Of a stretch of DNA of 64,000 nt, positions 36,383 to 46,170 are shown one piece after another (positions within the stretch are counted from its first letter, which is position 1; each line of letters starts with the position of its first letter). The DNA comes from Longicatena caecimuris (GTDB lineage: Bacteria > Bacillota_I > Bacilli_A > Erysipelotrichales > Erysipelotrichaceae), in NCBI RefSeq assembly GCF_004341945.1, contig NZ_SMBP01000006.1, positions 1-64,000 of the forward strand. Reading direction: 5' to 3'. The notes beneath the pieces are model-generated. The model worked only from the letters and a program-made list of their open reading frames with translations, was not told where the DNA came from and ran no database searches. A program made the translations under genes and the position numbers.

Positions 36383-37570
36383 TTATTTGTTTTTTGCATA
36401 TAGCCAATTCATGGCTTTTTTAAATCTTTGTAATCCATCCTCTAATTTTGCTCTTGGACAACCACAGTTCAAACGCAAATATTTTTCACCGTTTGTACCA
36501 TACGTTTCCCCTTTCATGATGGCTACCTTGCCTACATGTACCAAAGCCTCCTGAATCTGCTCACTGGTAAATGGCACATCCCTGCCATCAATCCAAGCTA
36601 AATAGGTAGCATCCGGTGCTTTGAAATGGAAATCCGGTAATTCCTTAGCAAGGAAGGTTTCCACATAATGCATATTATCTCTTAAGTATTCCACCATCTG
36701 ATCGATATAATCATCACACTGTGTATAGCCAACCATGGTTGCATACATCCCTAAGATACTGACAGAATTCAGGAAATCTTTCTTTCTTGTCTGAAAGAGG
36801 AAGCCATCTCTGATTTCTTTGTTAGGGATGATGACATAAGAACCAATCAATCCCGGTACATTTAAGGTCTTGGAACAGGAGGAAGCTAAATACAGCTCAT
36901 CGTATTGATCCAAAAATTTCAAGATCGGGGAATGACGGCGTGCACCGATTTGAATATCCATATGAATTTCATCAGATATGATCTTTACCCCATAACGACG
37001 ACACAAGGCAATGAGCTTACGTAATTCTTCCTCGCTCCACACTCTGCCAGTTGGATTATGCGGAGAGCATAATAGGAAGAGTTTCGCCTGTGCCAGCTGT
37101 GTTTCTAGCTTCTCAAAATCAATTACAAAGCTGCCATCCTCATGTATGAGATCATGCGAAATCAATACACGCTCATTATCCTCAATCACGGTGAAGAAAG
37201 AATCATACATCGGATTAAAGGTCACAACTGCATCGCCTGGCTTTGATAACAAGCGAATCAATAAGGATACAGAATACATGACACTAGGACTGTACAGCAC
37301 CCAATCTTCTTCCATGGCGGTAGCAAAACGGCGTTGAAAGAAACCTGTGATAGCACCTTTGAAATCATGATGATTCCATCGGGTATATCCATAAATTTCA
37401 TGCTGCGCCACAGCTAAGATTTTTTCCGTGATGGGTTTGGGAATCTTAAAGTCCGTATCGGAAATGGAAAAAGGCAATAAATCTTTTTCTCCAAAACGAT
37501 CTTCAATATAATCCCATTGCGTACAATACGTGCCTAAACGATTGTTGACTTCATCAAAATTATATTTCAT
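36383..37570 (-). CDS. PatB/MalY-type PLP-dependent C-S lyase (cystathionine beta-lyase-like aminotransferase)
   Basis: The protein has 395 residues. It has the MalY/PatB features: an N-terminal DEVNNRLGTYCTQWDY, LCSPHNPTGRVW, ISDEIHMDI, and the PLP Lys in SSCSKTLNVPG near residue 232. It cleaves C-S bonds of cystathionine or cysteine conjugates, releasing pyruvate and ammonia. It lies between an M24 peptidase gene (stop 3 bp before this start) and the RDD gene, so it may act on peptide-derived thioether amino acids. Confidence 0.9.
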   Translation of the reverse strand: MKYNFDEVNNRLGTYCTQWDYIEDRFGEKDLLPFSISDTDFKIPKPITEKILAVAQHEIYGYTRWNHHDFKGAITGFFQRRFATAMEEDWVLYSPSVMYSVSLLIRLLSKPGDAVVTFNPMYDSFFTVIEDNERVLISHDLIHEDGSFVIDFEKLETQLAQAKLFLLCSPHNPTGRVWSEEELRKLIALCRRYGVKIISDEIHMDIQIGARRHSPILKFLDQYDELYLASSCSKTLNVPGLIGSYVIIPNKEIRDGFLFQTRKKDFLNSVSILGMYATMVGYTQCDDYIDQMVEYLRDNMHYVETFLAKELPDFHFKAPDATYLAWIDGRDVPFTSEQIQEALVHVGKVAIMKGETYGTNGEKYLRLNCGCPRAKLEDGLQRFKKAMNWLYAKNK

Positions 37571-37573
37571 AGC

Positions 37574-38662
37574 TTATTCCTCTTTTAAGATTATCATATC
37601 TTTTGTAGTCTTGTTCATTGGTCTGCCAATACCATCAATAATGACAACATCATCCTCAATGCGAATACCACCGACATTTGGCAGATAGATACCCGGCTCA
37701 CAGGACATCATCATATGTTCATCCAGGATGACATCCCCCTTCTCATTCAGAATCGGATATTCATCTCCATCACCGATTCCTAAACCATGTCCTAAGCCAT
37801 GATCGAAGTAATCGCCATACCCGGCTTTGGTGATAATATCACGAGCTGCTTTATCTACATCACTCGCCAAAGCACCTGTTTTCATAGCGGCAATTCCTGC
37901 CAGCTGTGCTTTCAAGACGATATGATAGATCTTTTCAATTTCCGGCTGTGGTTTGCCAAAGAAAGCAACGCGTGTCATATCAGATTGATAATTTTTATAC
38001 TGAATACCAAAATCCATAAGAATCGGTTCATGTGCTTTGATCTTACGTCCGGTTGGACGACCATGTGGCATAGCACTGCGTTCTCCTGTTCCTACGATGG
38101 TTTCAAAAGACATCTGCTGCGCTCCTGCCTTGATGGCAAAGTATTGTAACAGTGCACTGATTTCATACTCACTCATCCCAATGTATAACTCTTTTAACAC
38201 ACGGGCATAAATTTCATCCGTGATATCCACTGCTTCCTGCATGATGGCAATCTCTTCATCATCCTTTTGGATACGAATCTTGGCAATTTCATCACCAAGC
38301 AGACGAATGGTAACACCTAATTCTTCTACCTGACGATATTCTTTGATCAGCATTTGACTGGCTTCAACACCAAGTGAAGTACAGCCATGCTGTTTCAGTA
38401 ACTCTTCAACCGTTCCTAAATAGTTACGACCAGTTTTATGGGGAGCATGAAGAAGGATGGTTAGATCATGTTCACGTTGTTTTGCTTCGGTGATATAACG
38501 ACCATCTACGATCAGATATGCCGCATCTTTTAAGATTAATACCTGACAGCCACTTCCGGTAAGAGTATCCATATACTTCTTCATGGTCTTGCTTTTGATA
38601 AGCAGTGCATCTAACTTTTCGTCTTCCAGAAACTTTTGTAATTTCTTTAATCGTTTTGCCAT
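37574..38662 (-). CDS. M24-family Xaa-Pro peptidase
   Basis: The protein has 362 residues. An N-terminal creatinase-like domain (1-125) precedes the pita-bread metallopeptidase domain. The metal ligands are in LMDFGIQYKNYQSDMTR, GLGHGLGIGDGDEYP, SCEPGIYLP and GGIRIEDDVVI. It removes N-terminal residues before proline with two Mn/Co ions. AAGGAGG precedes the ATG. It is co-transcribed with PatB. Confidence 0.92.
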   Translation of the reverse strand: MAKRLKKLQKFLEDEKLDALLIKSKTMKKYMDTLTGSGCQVLILKDAAYLIVDGRYITEAKQREHDLTILLHAPHKTGRNYLGTVEELLKQHGCTSLGVEASQMLIKEYRQVEELGVTIRLLGDEIAKIRIQKDDEEIAIMQEAVDITDEIYARVLKELYIGMSEYEISALLQYFAIKAGAQQMSFETIVGTGERSAMPHGRPTGRKIKAHEPILMDFGIQYKNYQSDMTRVAFFGKPQPEIEKIYHIVLKAQLAGIAAMKTGALASDVDKAARDIITKAGYGDYFDHGLGHGLGIGDGDEYPILNEKGDVILDEHMMMSCEPGIYLPNVGGIRIEDDVVIIDGIGRPMNKTTKDMIILKEE

Positions 38663-38800
38663 GTTGCACCTCCTTGCTTTCTTTTTAGGGTAAAGTAGTA
38701 ACTGTTTCTAGGATGCTAGGTGGTACCAATACAACTTGGTAGTTTTCCTCCTGCCTATAATTTTATTCTACTTAACCTTTTTTATCTCTTTAAAATACGT

Positions 38801-38823
38801 AAGGCAAGCGAAATGCTTGCCTT
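38801..38823 (-). terminator. Terminator of the lactose/cellobiose-type PTS operon
   Basis: A perfect 9-bp stem AAGGCAAGC/GCTTGCCTT with a GAAAT loop lies 30 bp after the EIIC stop. On the minus strand it is followed only by ACGTATTTT, so termination may be partial. Confidence 0.6.
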
Positions 38824-38852
38824 TGCTCGTAAGATTTTCGCTTTTTACGTAA

Positions 38853-40178
38853 TTAGAAGTCCAAATCTAAATCATTTAATAATGCTTCATCTTCTGCAGA
38901 GATGACTGATTTCTTCTCTTCATTTTCATGTTCTTTTTCAAGCTCACGTTTTTCAAATAACTTGAAGAATGGATACCAGATTAGAATTGAAAGAATCAAC
39001 TGAATACCGTTTGCCACAATTGACATGTAATCGCCATTGGTTAAGAAACCTTCTAGGAAGACACCAACGTATGGAGGGGTAAAGGTAGAACAGCTTACCC
39101 AACCAAAATGCATCATCCAGTGTGGAATCGTACCAATGATACCACCACAGATTACGTAAGGAATAAAGAAGATTGGATTTAATACGATAGGTGCACCAAA
39201 TAGAATTGGTTCATTGATACCAAACAATGCTGGAATCAAGGCAACACGGCCTACCTGTTTCTGCGCTTTTGATTTTGATAATAAGCACCAGAATACCAAA
39301 CCGAAGGTTACACCGGTACCGGTAAAGTTACCAAATGCAGATTCTACACCAGGTGTGAAGAAGTGCATAGCTTTTCCACCGGCTTTTACCATTTCCATAT
39401 TTTCAGCCAAGAACTGTGTAGAAATTGGGCTTGTAATAGGGCTTAATACAGATGGATGGATACCGAAGAAGAACAGTAAACAACGTAAGATCTGTAAGAA
39501 GGTAACAGCAAATGGGTTATCCATAGAACCAACAAGTGGGGCAAACAGATTCGTAAAGATCATTGGTGGCACAGTGTGTAAACCATTGACACAAACCACG
39601 CGGATGATCAGGAAGAAACCAATTACAATAACAGAAATAGGAATCATTTCAAAAGATCTGGATACGAAATCAGGTACTGATTCCGGCATCTTGATCGTAA
39701 AGTTTTTCTTTTTACACCAGCGGTATAATTCTACTGCGATAATAGAGGCAAACATTGCCGCAAACAAACCTTTTGGGCCAAGGTAAGTTGTCATGATACC
39801 GCCATCTTCAGTATAATCAACGGCCATCATCAAGAAGGCAATGACACCCATGCTTAAGGTACCAGGTACATCCAGCTTATAAGACTGAGCTAGATGATAA
39901 GAGATAACAGCGGCTACATATAAAGACATCAACGCCATACCGACATTGTATGGAATATAGATAATGTCAAGGTTTGCTAAGATCCACTGTGAAATAGGAT
40001 TGTTTTCTCCAATCATGTTTGGAATCGCTTCTGGAATCAAACAGAAACTACCGATGATCAACAATGGTGTCATTGCTACCATCGCTTTTTTAACGGCACT
40101 TAAGTGTCTTTGTTTATCCATCTTATTGGCGATTGGAGTCAGGTATTTGTTCATAAATGCTTCAAATTTGTCAAACAT
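38853..40178 (-). CDS. PTS EIIC, lactose/cellobiose family
   Basis: The protein has 441 residues with about ten membrane segments. N-terminal FEAFMNKYLTPIANKMDKQRHL and later FGINEPILFGAPIVLNP and HFGWVSCSTFTPPYVG are CelB/LacE family landmarks. It forms the sugar channel with EIIB (40226-40558) and EIIA (40560-40880). No glycosidase accompanies it, so the hydrolase is elsewhere or the substrate is not a typical disaccharide. Confidence 0.92.
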   Translation of the reverse strand: MFDKFEAFMNKYLTPIANKMDKQRHLSAVKKAMVAMTPLLIIGSFCLIPEAIPNMIGENNPISQWILANLDIIYIPYNVGMALMSLYVAAVISYHLAQSYKLDVPGTLSMGVIAFLMMAVDYTEDGGIMTTYLGPKGLFAAMFASIIAVELYRWCKKKNFTIKMPESVPDFVSRSFEMIPISVIVIGFFLIIRVVCVNGLHTVPPMIFTNLFAPLVGSMDNPFAVTFLQILRCLLFFFGIHPSVLSPITSPISTQFLAENMEMVKAGGKAMHFFTPGVESAFGNFTGTGVTFGLVFWCLLSKSKAQKQVGRVALIPALFGINEPILFGAPIVLNPIFFIPYVICGGIIGTIPHWMMHFGWVSCSTFTPPYVGVFLEGFLTNGDYMSIVANGIQLILSILIWYPFFKLFEKRELEKEHENEEKKSVISAEDEALLNDLDLDF

Positions 40179-40225
40179 ACGTTCACTCTCGCTTTCTTAT
40201 GTGTGTGTATTTCCCCCGATGGAAA

Positions 40226-40558
40226 TTATTTGTTCATGTCAGCTTTTTTTCTTGCGATCAAAGCCATTTTCATGACGGTTGCCCCATCCATTTTTCCATA
40301 GGTTTCCTTGTCAACGATGACATATGGAATCTTATATGGATCAATGATTGGTTTGATGTAATCAATCTTGTGGGCAATCTGTGGACCAACAACCAGAACA
40401 TCCGTGTTTTCTACTTCGGCATTCAGTAAATCTACTGGAATAGCTTTAAATTCAAAATCAGCTTCATTCAGTTTAGCACTGTCTTTTACCGTCTTTTTCA
40501 TACTGTCCATCAGCATGGTTGTGGAAAATCCACCAGCGCAGCATAATACGATCTTCAT
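40226..40558 (-). CDS. PTS EIIB, lactose/cellobiose type
   Basis: The protein has 110 residues from the ATG at 40558 (GGAGGGA upstream). The phosphorylated Cys is in LCCAGGFSTTML near the N-terminus, the standard CelA position. It passes phosphate from EIIA to sugar at EIIC. The start overlaps the region just after the EIIA stop. Confidence 0.93.
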   Translation of the reverse strand: MKIVLCCAGGFSTTMLMDSMKKTVKDSAKLNEADFEFKAIPVDLLNAEVENTDVLVVGPQIAHKIDYIKPIIDPYKIPYVIVDKETYGKMDGATVMKMALIARKKADMNK

Positions 40559-40559
40559 C

Positions 40560-40880
40560 TTACTTTCCCTCCTTTGCTTCAAATACGTTTATCATTTCCT
40601 CAATCAGATCTCTTGCCAATTGAGATGTCATGTAATGGTCCTGTGCATGAACCATTAATAACCCAACTTCCGGCTTGTTTTCGCCTCCGGACATTTCCGC
40701 TGTAATCAGCTGTGTCTGGATCTTGTGCGCTTCCAAGTCAATCTCTCTTGCTTCCTGTAACAGCGCTCTAGCCTCGTCATACTTACTTTCTTTCACTTTC
40801 TTTAAAGCTTCAAATGCTTTTGCTTTGCTGTCCCCAGCGGCAGATATCATTCCTACGATCTGCTGTTCCATTTCATTCAT
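40560..40880 (-). CDS. PTS EIIA, lactose/cellobiose type
   Basis: The protein has 106 residues from the ATG at 40880, preceded by AAGGAGG; the upstream part of the frame lies inside the M42 gene and is not used. It is an all-helical trimeric EIIA with the active His in MVHAQDHYMTS. The start overlaps the end of the M42 peptidase gene by 8 bp, so the two are coupled. Confidence 0.93.
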   Translation of the reverse strand: MNEMEQQIVGMISAAGDSKAKAFEALKKVKESKYDEARALLQEAREIDLEAHKIQTQLITAEMSGGENKPEVGLLMVHAQDHYMTSQLARDLIEEMINVFEAKEGK

Positions 40881-41937
40881 ACTTCTTACCTCCTTGAAAA
40901 TCGATGAATGTTTCGTAACGTTTTTTATCGATTGCCAATGCAAGTTCCCTGACGAGTGCAATGGCATGTTCCAAATCTTTTTGATGCACCAATGACCATG
41001 CACCATGGCAATAGCGCAATGGAATACCAATAACGATTGCGAGTTTACCATTTCGTGTTAAATGAGCATTTCCTGCATCGGTTCCTCCACCGCTGAACAT
41101 ATCGCATTGATAAGGAATCCCATGCTTGTTTGCCGTGTCTTTCACAAATTGCAATAGTTTGGCATTCGGTGCCATCGTTTTATCATAATGGACGATCATA
41201 CAGCCTTTTCCAATCTGCCGATGATTCGTATAGTTTTTTACCAGTTCCGGGTTATTGGCAACATCAATGGCAAATACAATATCCGGATCTATTTGATAGG
41301 TTGCCGTCTTTCCACCGCGTACGCCAACTTCTTCACTGCTGGTTGCGGCCATATATAAATCACAGCGATGTCCGCATGCATGTAACTGTTTGAGTGCTTC
41401 TGCGATGACATAACAACCACTTCGATCATCCATTGCTTTTCCTGCGATGATCGCATCACGATTTAAAATATCACAGTCACTGGCAAAGCACACCATATCA
41501 CCGATGGCTACACCAAGTGCTTCGACTTCTTCTCTGGTATCGCAGCCTACATCGACATACATTTCTTTTACAGCTCCCTGTTCATTTTTCGTAACATTCA
41601 AGATACCCTGTACTTTCTTTCCCTCTGCGGTTGTGATGCGTACTTTTTGCATCTCTTTGCTTTTATCCAAAACACCACCTAAGGCAATCAAATAAACAAA
41701 CCCAATATCCGAAATATGCCGAACCAGAAAACCAACTTCATCCATATGTGCCGCAAACATCAGCTTTACGCCATCTTTTTCACTGCCCTTATCATGAAAC
41801 AGCATGCTGCCAAGATGATCATAAGAAATATCATCACAAGCATCCATTAACTCTTCATAAAGAATCTCACGTACTTCATCTTCCTTTGATGCAACTGCAT
41901 CCGCATTGCTTAAACGTCTTAGTAAGTCTTCTTTCAT
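40873..41937 (-). CDS. M42-family metallo-aminopeptidase
   Basis: The protein has 354 residues from the ATG at 41937 (GGAGG upstream, overlapping the regulator stop). The metal-binding motifs are MFAAHMDEVGFLV, AGKAMDDRSGCYV, and ATSSEEVGVRGG with the catalytic Glu pair. Late FSGGGTDAGNAH and IPLRYCHG are conserved. It forms large cytosolic complexes that trim peptides. Some relatives were once called endoglucanases, but peptidase function is better supported. It is placed between a PTS regulator and PTS genes, an unusual link of peptide and sugar use. Confidence 0.9.
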   Translation of the reverse strand: MKEDLLRRLSNADAVASKEDEVREILYEELMDACDDISYDHLGSMLFHDKGSEKDGVKLMFAAHMDEVGFLVRHISDIGFVYLIALGGVLDKSKEMQKVRITTAEGKKVQGILNVTKNEQGAVKEMYVDVGCDTREEVEALGVAIGDMVCFASDCDILNRDAIIAGKAMDDRSGCYVIAEALKQLHACGHRCDLYMAATSSEEVGVRGGKTATYQIDPDIVFAIDVANNPELVKNYTNHRQIGKGCMIVHYDKTMAPNAKLLQFVKDTANKHGIPYQCDMFSGGGTDAGNAHLTRNGKLAIVIGIPLRYCHGAWSLVHQKDLEHAIALVRELALAIDKKRYETFIDFQGGKKYE

Positions 41938-43835
41938 AGCGTTCCTCCATCCAACTCTTTCATCACGATCAACAATTCTTCCAATGTACGATTGCGCAAT
42001 ACCCATTGTAAACGTTTTTCATCATTCATCAACTGGTATAACTTTTTCGTAATATCCTTATGCACCTCATAATCCTCTTTTGTAAGAGAAACCATGAAGA
42101 TGATGGAAGCTTGTTTATCCTCATAGCAAATTGGCTCTTCCAATATGCATACGGAAATCAAATTGCGGTTTGCACATATCTCAATCGGATGTGGGATACA
42201 GACACCATTCATATAAATGGTACTCATATACGATTCGCGTTCCATGACATATTGTGCGTAATGCTCACCGCCATAGCCACTCTCTTCAATCTGCTGTGCC
42301 ATTTCCTGCAATAAGGCAAGGTAGTCATCACTCTTGCGAATTTGAAAGAAGTGTCGATCAAAGATAGAATACAAATAGGAATCCGCATCTGCGATGGATA
42401 GAGAATCACAGTTATCATACTGTAATACCTGTCGGATGCGCATGAGATCTAAATCATCCAGAAGTTCTTTGATATAGATGACAGGTGCCGCAAAATCACG
42501 ATCCAGCGGCATAATGGTAAAGATTAAATCGGGATGATAGCGTTCCAGCTCATCCATTTGCAGGAAGCTAAAGGTTTCCACATCCGCTTGTGAGAATAAC
42601 GATTCGATTTGCAGCTTGATTAGATATGCACTGCCTCCACCGGAGGAACAGACAACGCCAATGCGATTAAAGCGCAATATCCGCGATTTTCGCTCGCGTT
42701 CCATATGAGCCGCAAAATGAGTGGCAATGAAACCCGCTTCATCATGGGTAACCTCCACATTGTACTTTTCCTTAAGCATATCGCTGAAGCGAATGGCAAT
42801 GTTGAAGATCATTGGATAACGGATACAGATTTCTTTAATTAAAGTATTCTTATAGGAAATCTTTTGATGCAGACGCTCAATCAACAAAGATACATGGGTC
42901 AATAAGGATTCCTTAAAGTCCTGATCTTCACTGAAAGCCGTGTTGTACAATTTGTCAATATCCAGTAGGAAGAGATCAACATCTTGACGCAGCTGATCAG
43001 AGAAAGAAACCGTTGGCTGTTTTGCCCTGACATTCAAGCGGAGAACGACTTCCATTTCCTGCAAGCTTTCTGCACTGATTGCAATATCGAAGCAGGCTTC
43101 CATCATTTCCTTCATCTTCCAGGCGATGCGTTGTATCGCATTCACCGGTTTGCTTGTCATAAACATTTGTTTTTCCACATGGATACGAGCATAAAAGACC
43201 GTGATCTGCAGCCAGACTATGACATTCTTTAATTCATTGTAATTGATGTTTAAATCTTCTTTTTCAATCTGATTCACCAGTAAAGAATTCACCTGAGCAA
43301 AATCCTTTAAGATATCTTGCATAGCATTTTCTAAGAATGGATTATTTTCAAAGAAGAAGTCCGCCAACATCTGTTTGCAGTCATGAGCAGCACCAATCAG
43401 CCGTATGCCGTAATGGCTTTTTTTCTCTAGCTGTAAATGAAAGCTTTCTAATAGCTCCTCTACTTCCCGCATTTCCTTTTTAACGCTTGTTTTGGATATC
43501 TGGAAAGTTTCAGCCACCTTGTCCATGGAAACATAATCACTTTGCATAGCTAGATACACAGCAATACTTTTGTTGCGATCTTTGGTATCTATGAGCCGAT
43601 CACTTTCCAAGGATTTGATAAAATCATTTAACAGCTCTCGATTGGTCACCTCTAATAGGTAACCCCTACCGCGGCGCATATGCAGCTGATACCCTTTCCG
43701 TGAAGACATCTGCATCAGATACGATAGATCGTTTTGTATCGTTCTTTTTGAAACCTCATACGTTTTTATGAAATGATCCAGACTCAAATAATCTTTTGCT
43801 TCAAGTAAATCATTCATAATATGACAAAGCCTCAT
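41934..43835 (-). CDS. PRD-containing transcriptional regulator (MtlR/LicR-type) of the PTS operon
   Basis: The protein has 633 residues. Two N-terminal HTH domains (YEVSKRTIQNDLSYL; FQISKTSVKKEMREV) are followed by PRD domains (GFIATHFAAHMER with regulatory His), an EIIB-like domain (GVVCSSGGGSAYLI) and a C-terminal EIIA-like domain with NGVCIPHPIEI. It senses PTS phosphorylation and activates the operon. It is the first gene; AAAGGAGG precedes the start and the stop overlaps the M42 start. Confidence 0.93.
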   Translation of the reverse strand: MRLCHIMNDLLEAKDYLSLDHFIKTYEVSKRTIQNDLSYLMQMSSRKGYQLHMRRGRGYLLEVTNRELLNDFIKSLESDRLIDTKDRNKSIAVYLAMQSDYVSMDKVAETFQISKTSVKKEMREVEELLESFHLQLEKKSHYGIRLIGAAHDCKQMLADFFFENNPFLENAMQDILKDFAQVNSLLVNQIEKEDLNINYNELKNVIVWLQITVFYARIHVEKQMFMTSKPVNAIQRIAWKMKEMMEACFDIAISAESLQEMEVVLRLNVRAKQPTVSFSDQLRQDVDLFLLDIDKLYNTAFSEDQDFKESLLTHVSLLIERLHQKISYKNTLIKEICIRYPMIFNIAIRFSDMLKEKYNVEVTHDEAGFIATHFAAHMERERKSRILRFNRIGVVCSSGGGSAYLIKLQIESLFSQADVETFSFLQMDELERYHPDLIFTIMPLDRDFAAPVIYIKELLDDLDLMRIRQVLQYDNCDSLSIADADSYLYSIFDRHFFQIRKSDDYLALLQEMAQQIEESGYGGEHYAQYVMERESYMSTIYMNGVCIPHPIEICANRNLISVCILEEPICYEDKQASIIFMVSLTKEDYEVHKDITKKLYQLMNDEKRLQWVLRNRTLEELLIVMKELDGGTL

Positions 43836-44383
43836 AGCAGGTCCTCCTTTCTATCGGTATCGCTTACATTGCCATTATAAAAGCTCAAAGTGTGAAAGAA
43901 AAGATTAAGAATTTCACGCTAATGTGCAAAAGCGAACTTAATATTAAAATCACTTGTTTTTATTAATGTTTTACTACCTATGCTAGTATGCTCCACATTT
44001 CAATTGTCATGATGATATAGCAATTACTCTCGATAAAAAAGCACTCAATCAAAGTGCAAATTCGTGAATCCATCTATTTTTCGTGTTTATTCTGAAGGGC
44101 AGTATTTACCCTTTATGCGCTTTATTGCTGGTACCGGTTTGAAAATCAAAATCAACCATCAAATGTTCTTTTGCTTCTTGGTGCGAACAAGAAAACGCAT
44201 CCACCGACATAGTTTACATTACCCACAAGAATGCGTCAACTAGAATCAATATCGTTTATGACATTCAATGTTTTCTATCCAAAAAGCAAATGTGTTCATG
44301 TTATGTAAGATATTAAAATCTTTGATCCTTTTCCTATTAGGCAACTGTTATGACAGTATGTTGAAGAGTATATAGAGCATGTA
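43836..44383. other. Intergenic region upstream of the PTS regulator
   Basis: No gene is seen. On the minus strand a TATAAT lies near 43875 with a poor -35. TGTAAGCGATACCG (complement of 43855-43868) matches 12 of 14 positions of a cre site. A small hairpin, GCACTTT/GAGTGC with U6 on the minus strand, at about 44040-44062 could be a terminator. AAGGG/CCCTT at 44096-44114 is a further weak inverted repeat. Confidence 0.45.
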
Positions 44384-45427
44384 TCATACCATGTCATGCA
44401 GTGCTTTTTCATAGTAGTAGCAAGGTTTCCCATCTTTTATAAAGGTTTGTTTACGTAAGAACCCATTAAATTCCAGAATCTGCATAGAGCCAAGATTATC
44501 TGCATAAAGATAAGCGCTTATAAAGGACAGAGTACAATGCTTTTTACAATCAGCTAAAAACATTGCCACAGCATGTTTCCCAATGCCTTTTCCCCAATAG
44601 GCTTTAGCAAAGATGCAACAGCTTAACACAGCTTTTTCATCTGCCATATCATGACACCAAATATCACCTATATATTCATTCGCTATAAAAATCGTCTTGC
44701 GATATGTTTGAGAATCCTGTGCATCATAGATATCCATTGCTTCCTGTAAAGAAGTCGGCAATTGGTACATATGTTTTCGTACTTCCTGCTCTTGCGTGCA
44801 TGTAAAAAATATGCGTACATGTTCTTTGGTTTGTTCATGCAAAGAGATGGCATATGCTTTTGTTTCATAACGATTTCCATAAGCTGTACGTGCTATTGCC
44901 GTTATATGCTTCACAAAAGCCGTTTTCCCTTCGGTATAAGCATCACGATGATATGGATAAGCAAGCGCTAATTTCATCTTCAATTGTTCATACGCTTGAG
45001 CGTGCTCTTCATGCTCCTTCATATAATCACGGAAGTACAATTCATCATGATCATTGCGCTGACGTAGGTGCAAATGAAACACTTTTTCCGCAAAACCTTC
45101 TGGCGTATATCCCTTATTAAATGAAATACGTGAGGCATCTTCTGACATACACAAATAGCCCAGCTTCTTTAAGATTGCTGCAATTTCCATACGTTTTTCC
45201 CAGGGTGCTATTTCCACCAGGATATCAATGATCGCCTTTGCCTGAATTGAGCCAAATGAGGTAGAACCTATATGGGCAATACGTACCACATGTTCCATAG
45301 GAAGGCATTGTGTTATTAAGCTTTTTTCTTGTTCATACCATGTTAGCCATACCTTTTGGTAGGGTTGTAACGCAATCGGGAACAAATGCCATAGCTCTTC
45401 TAATGTCATATCTTCCAAAGCTTTCAT
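44384..45427 (-). CDS. GrpB-like domain fused to GNAT acetyltransferase
   Basis: The protein has 347 residues from the ATG at 45427 (GAGGAGG upstream). The N-terminal half (about 1-175) is a UPF0157/GrpB nucleotidyltransferase-fold domain, with RIAHIGSTSFGSIQAKAIIDILVE and FHLHLRQRNDHDELYFRDYM. The C-terminal half is a GNAT domain (FAKAYWGKGIGKHAVAMFL carrying the acetyl-CoA P-loop, then NLGSMQILEFNGF). The substrates are unknown. The two parts are each near normal size, so this is a true fusion. No operon partner. Confidence 0.87.
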   Translation of the reverse strand: MKALEDMTLEELWHLFPIALQPYQKVWLTWYEQEKSLITQCLPMEHVVRIAHIGSTSFGSIQAKAIIDILVEIAPWEKRMEIAAILKKLGYLCMSEDASRISFNKGYTPEGFAEKVFHLHLRQRNDHDELYFRDYMKEHEEHAQAYEQLKMKLALAYPYHRDAYTEGKTAFVKHITAIARTAYGNRYETKAYAISLHEQTKEHVRIFFTCTQEQEVRKHMYQLPTSLQEAMDIYDAQDSQTYRKTIFIANEYIGDIWCHDMADEKAVLSCCIFAKAYWGKGIGKHAVAMFLADCKKHCTLSFISAYLYADNLGSMQILEFNGFLRKQTFIKDGKPCYYYEKALHDMV

Positions 45428-45528
45428 CCATAACCGCCTCCTCATCTCTTCTTTATTTCCAAGGAAATACATAAGGCAAAACTTTACCTTCTTTTATTCT
45501 ACTTCATCTTATAAGATGTTTCTACTTG

Positions 45529-45945
45529 TCATAATACATATCTTTTCCCATGGGAAAATAGCACCCCATCTGTTAACTTCACACATAAAATAATCGTATT
45601 CTCATCCTCAAAATCATTATGCCCATTGTCAATCCATTCGGCAAATACATTTTTCAATTTTTCCGCAAGTTGCTGATTTTCCTTCTTTCGAAAATAGCCT
45701 AAATTCACAGCCTTTCCATGCGCATTAAACCATTCTCCAGCTATCGCAACCATCGTATGATGCTGCATCTGTCGCATTTTATTTGAAAGGGCATGAGTTA
45801 TTATATAAAATGCGCCTTTTTCATAATAAGCATTTACATATCTTACATAAGGCAGTTCGTTTTCAACGGTTGCTAATGCAATTACCGTATCTTGTCCAAA
45901 ACGTTCTGCCATAATTTTTTCAACTTCCGCTGTGCATGGTTTCAT
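45529..45945 (-). CDS. Pyridoxamine 5'-phosphate oxidase-like flavin-binding protein
   Basis: The protein has 138 residues from the ATG at 45945 (AAGGAGG upstream). It is a split-barrel fold protein: DTVIALATVENELPYVRYVNAYYEKGAFYIITHALSNK gives the typical N-terminal strands, and GEWFNAHGKAVNLG the later strand. It may bind FMN or a deazaflavin-like cofactor. The reaction is unknown. It stands alone between unrelated genes. Confidence 0.82.
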   Translation of the reverse strand: MKPCTAEVEKIMAERFGQDTVIALATVENELPYVRYVNAYYEKGAFYIITHALSNKMRQMQHHTMVAIAGEWFNAHGKAVNLGYFRKKENQQLAEKLKNVFAEWIDNGHNDFEDENTIILCVKLTDGVLFSHGKRYVL

Positions 45946-46042
45946 AAAATATCCTCCTTGCTTTTTTTCATTGATATTTTCCACATGATCCTATCCTATA
46001 CCATACTTTTAGAATACCACAGATCATCATGAAATCCTATGT

Positions 46043-46073
46043 AAAAAGAGGATCTATAGAATGATGGATCCTC
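46043..46073 (-). terminator. Terminator after the HTH membrane protein gene
   Basis: On the minus strand, GAGGATC and GATCCTC form a 7-bp stem followed by U5. It lies about 100 bp past the stop at 46171. Confidence 0.7.
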
Positions 46074-46170
46074 ATGATTTCAGTGTTTTATCAAAAATTA
46101 ATTTGAAAGATCAGCTTCCATTATCCTACTCATCTTTTTATAAAGTATCGTATTTGCTTATCACATACAA

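Noticed and set aside
38720-38745. T-box-like GGTGGTACC string upstream of the M24 peptidase gene
   Set aside because: The string reads as GGTGGTACC on the plus strand, while the nearby genes run on the minus strand. No specifier stem or terminator pairing fits.
40873-41937. Endoglucanase annotation for the M42 protein
   Set aside because: The metal motifs and catalytic Glu pair are those of M42 aminopeptidases. The cellulase label is an old misannotation in the family.
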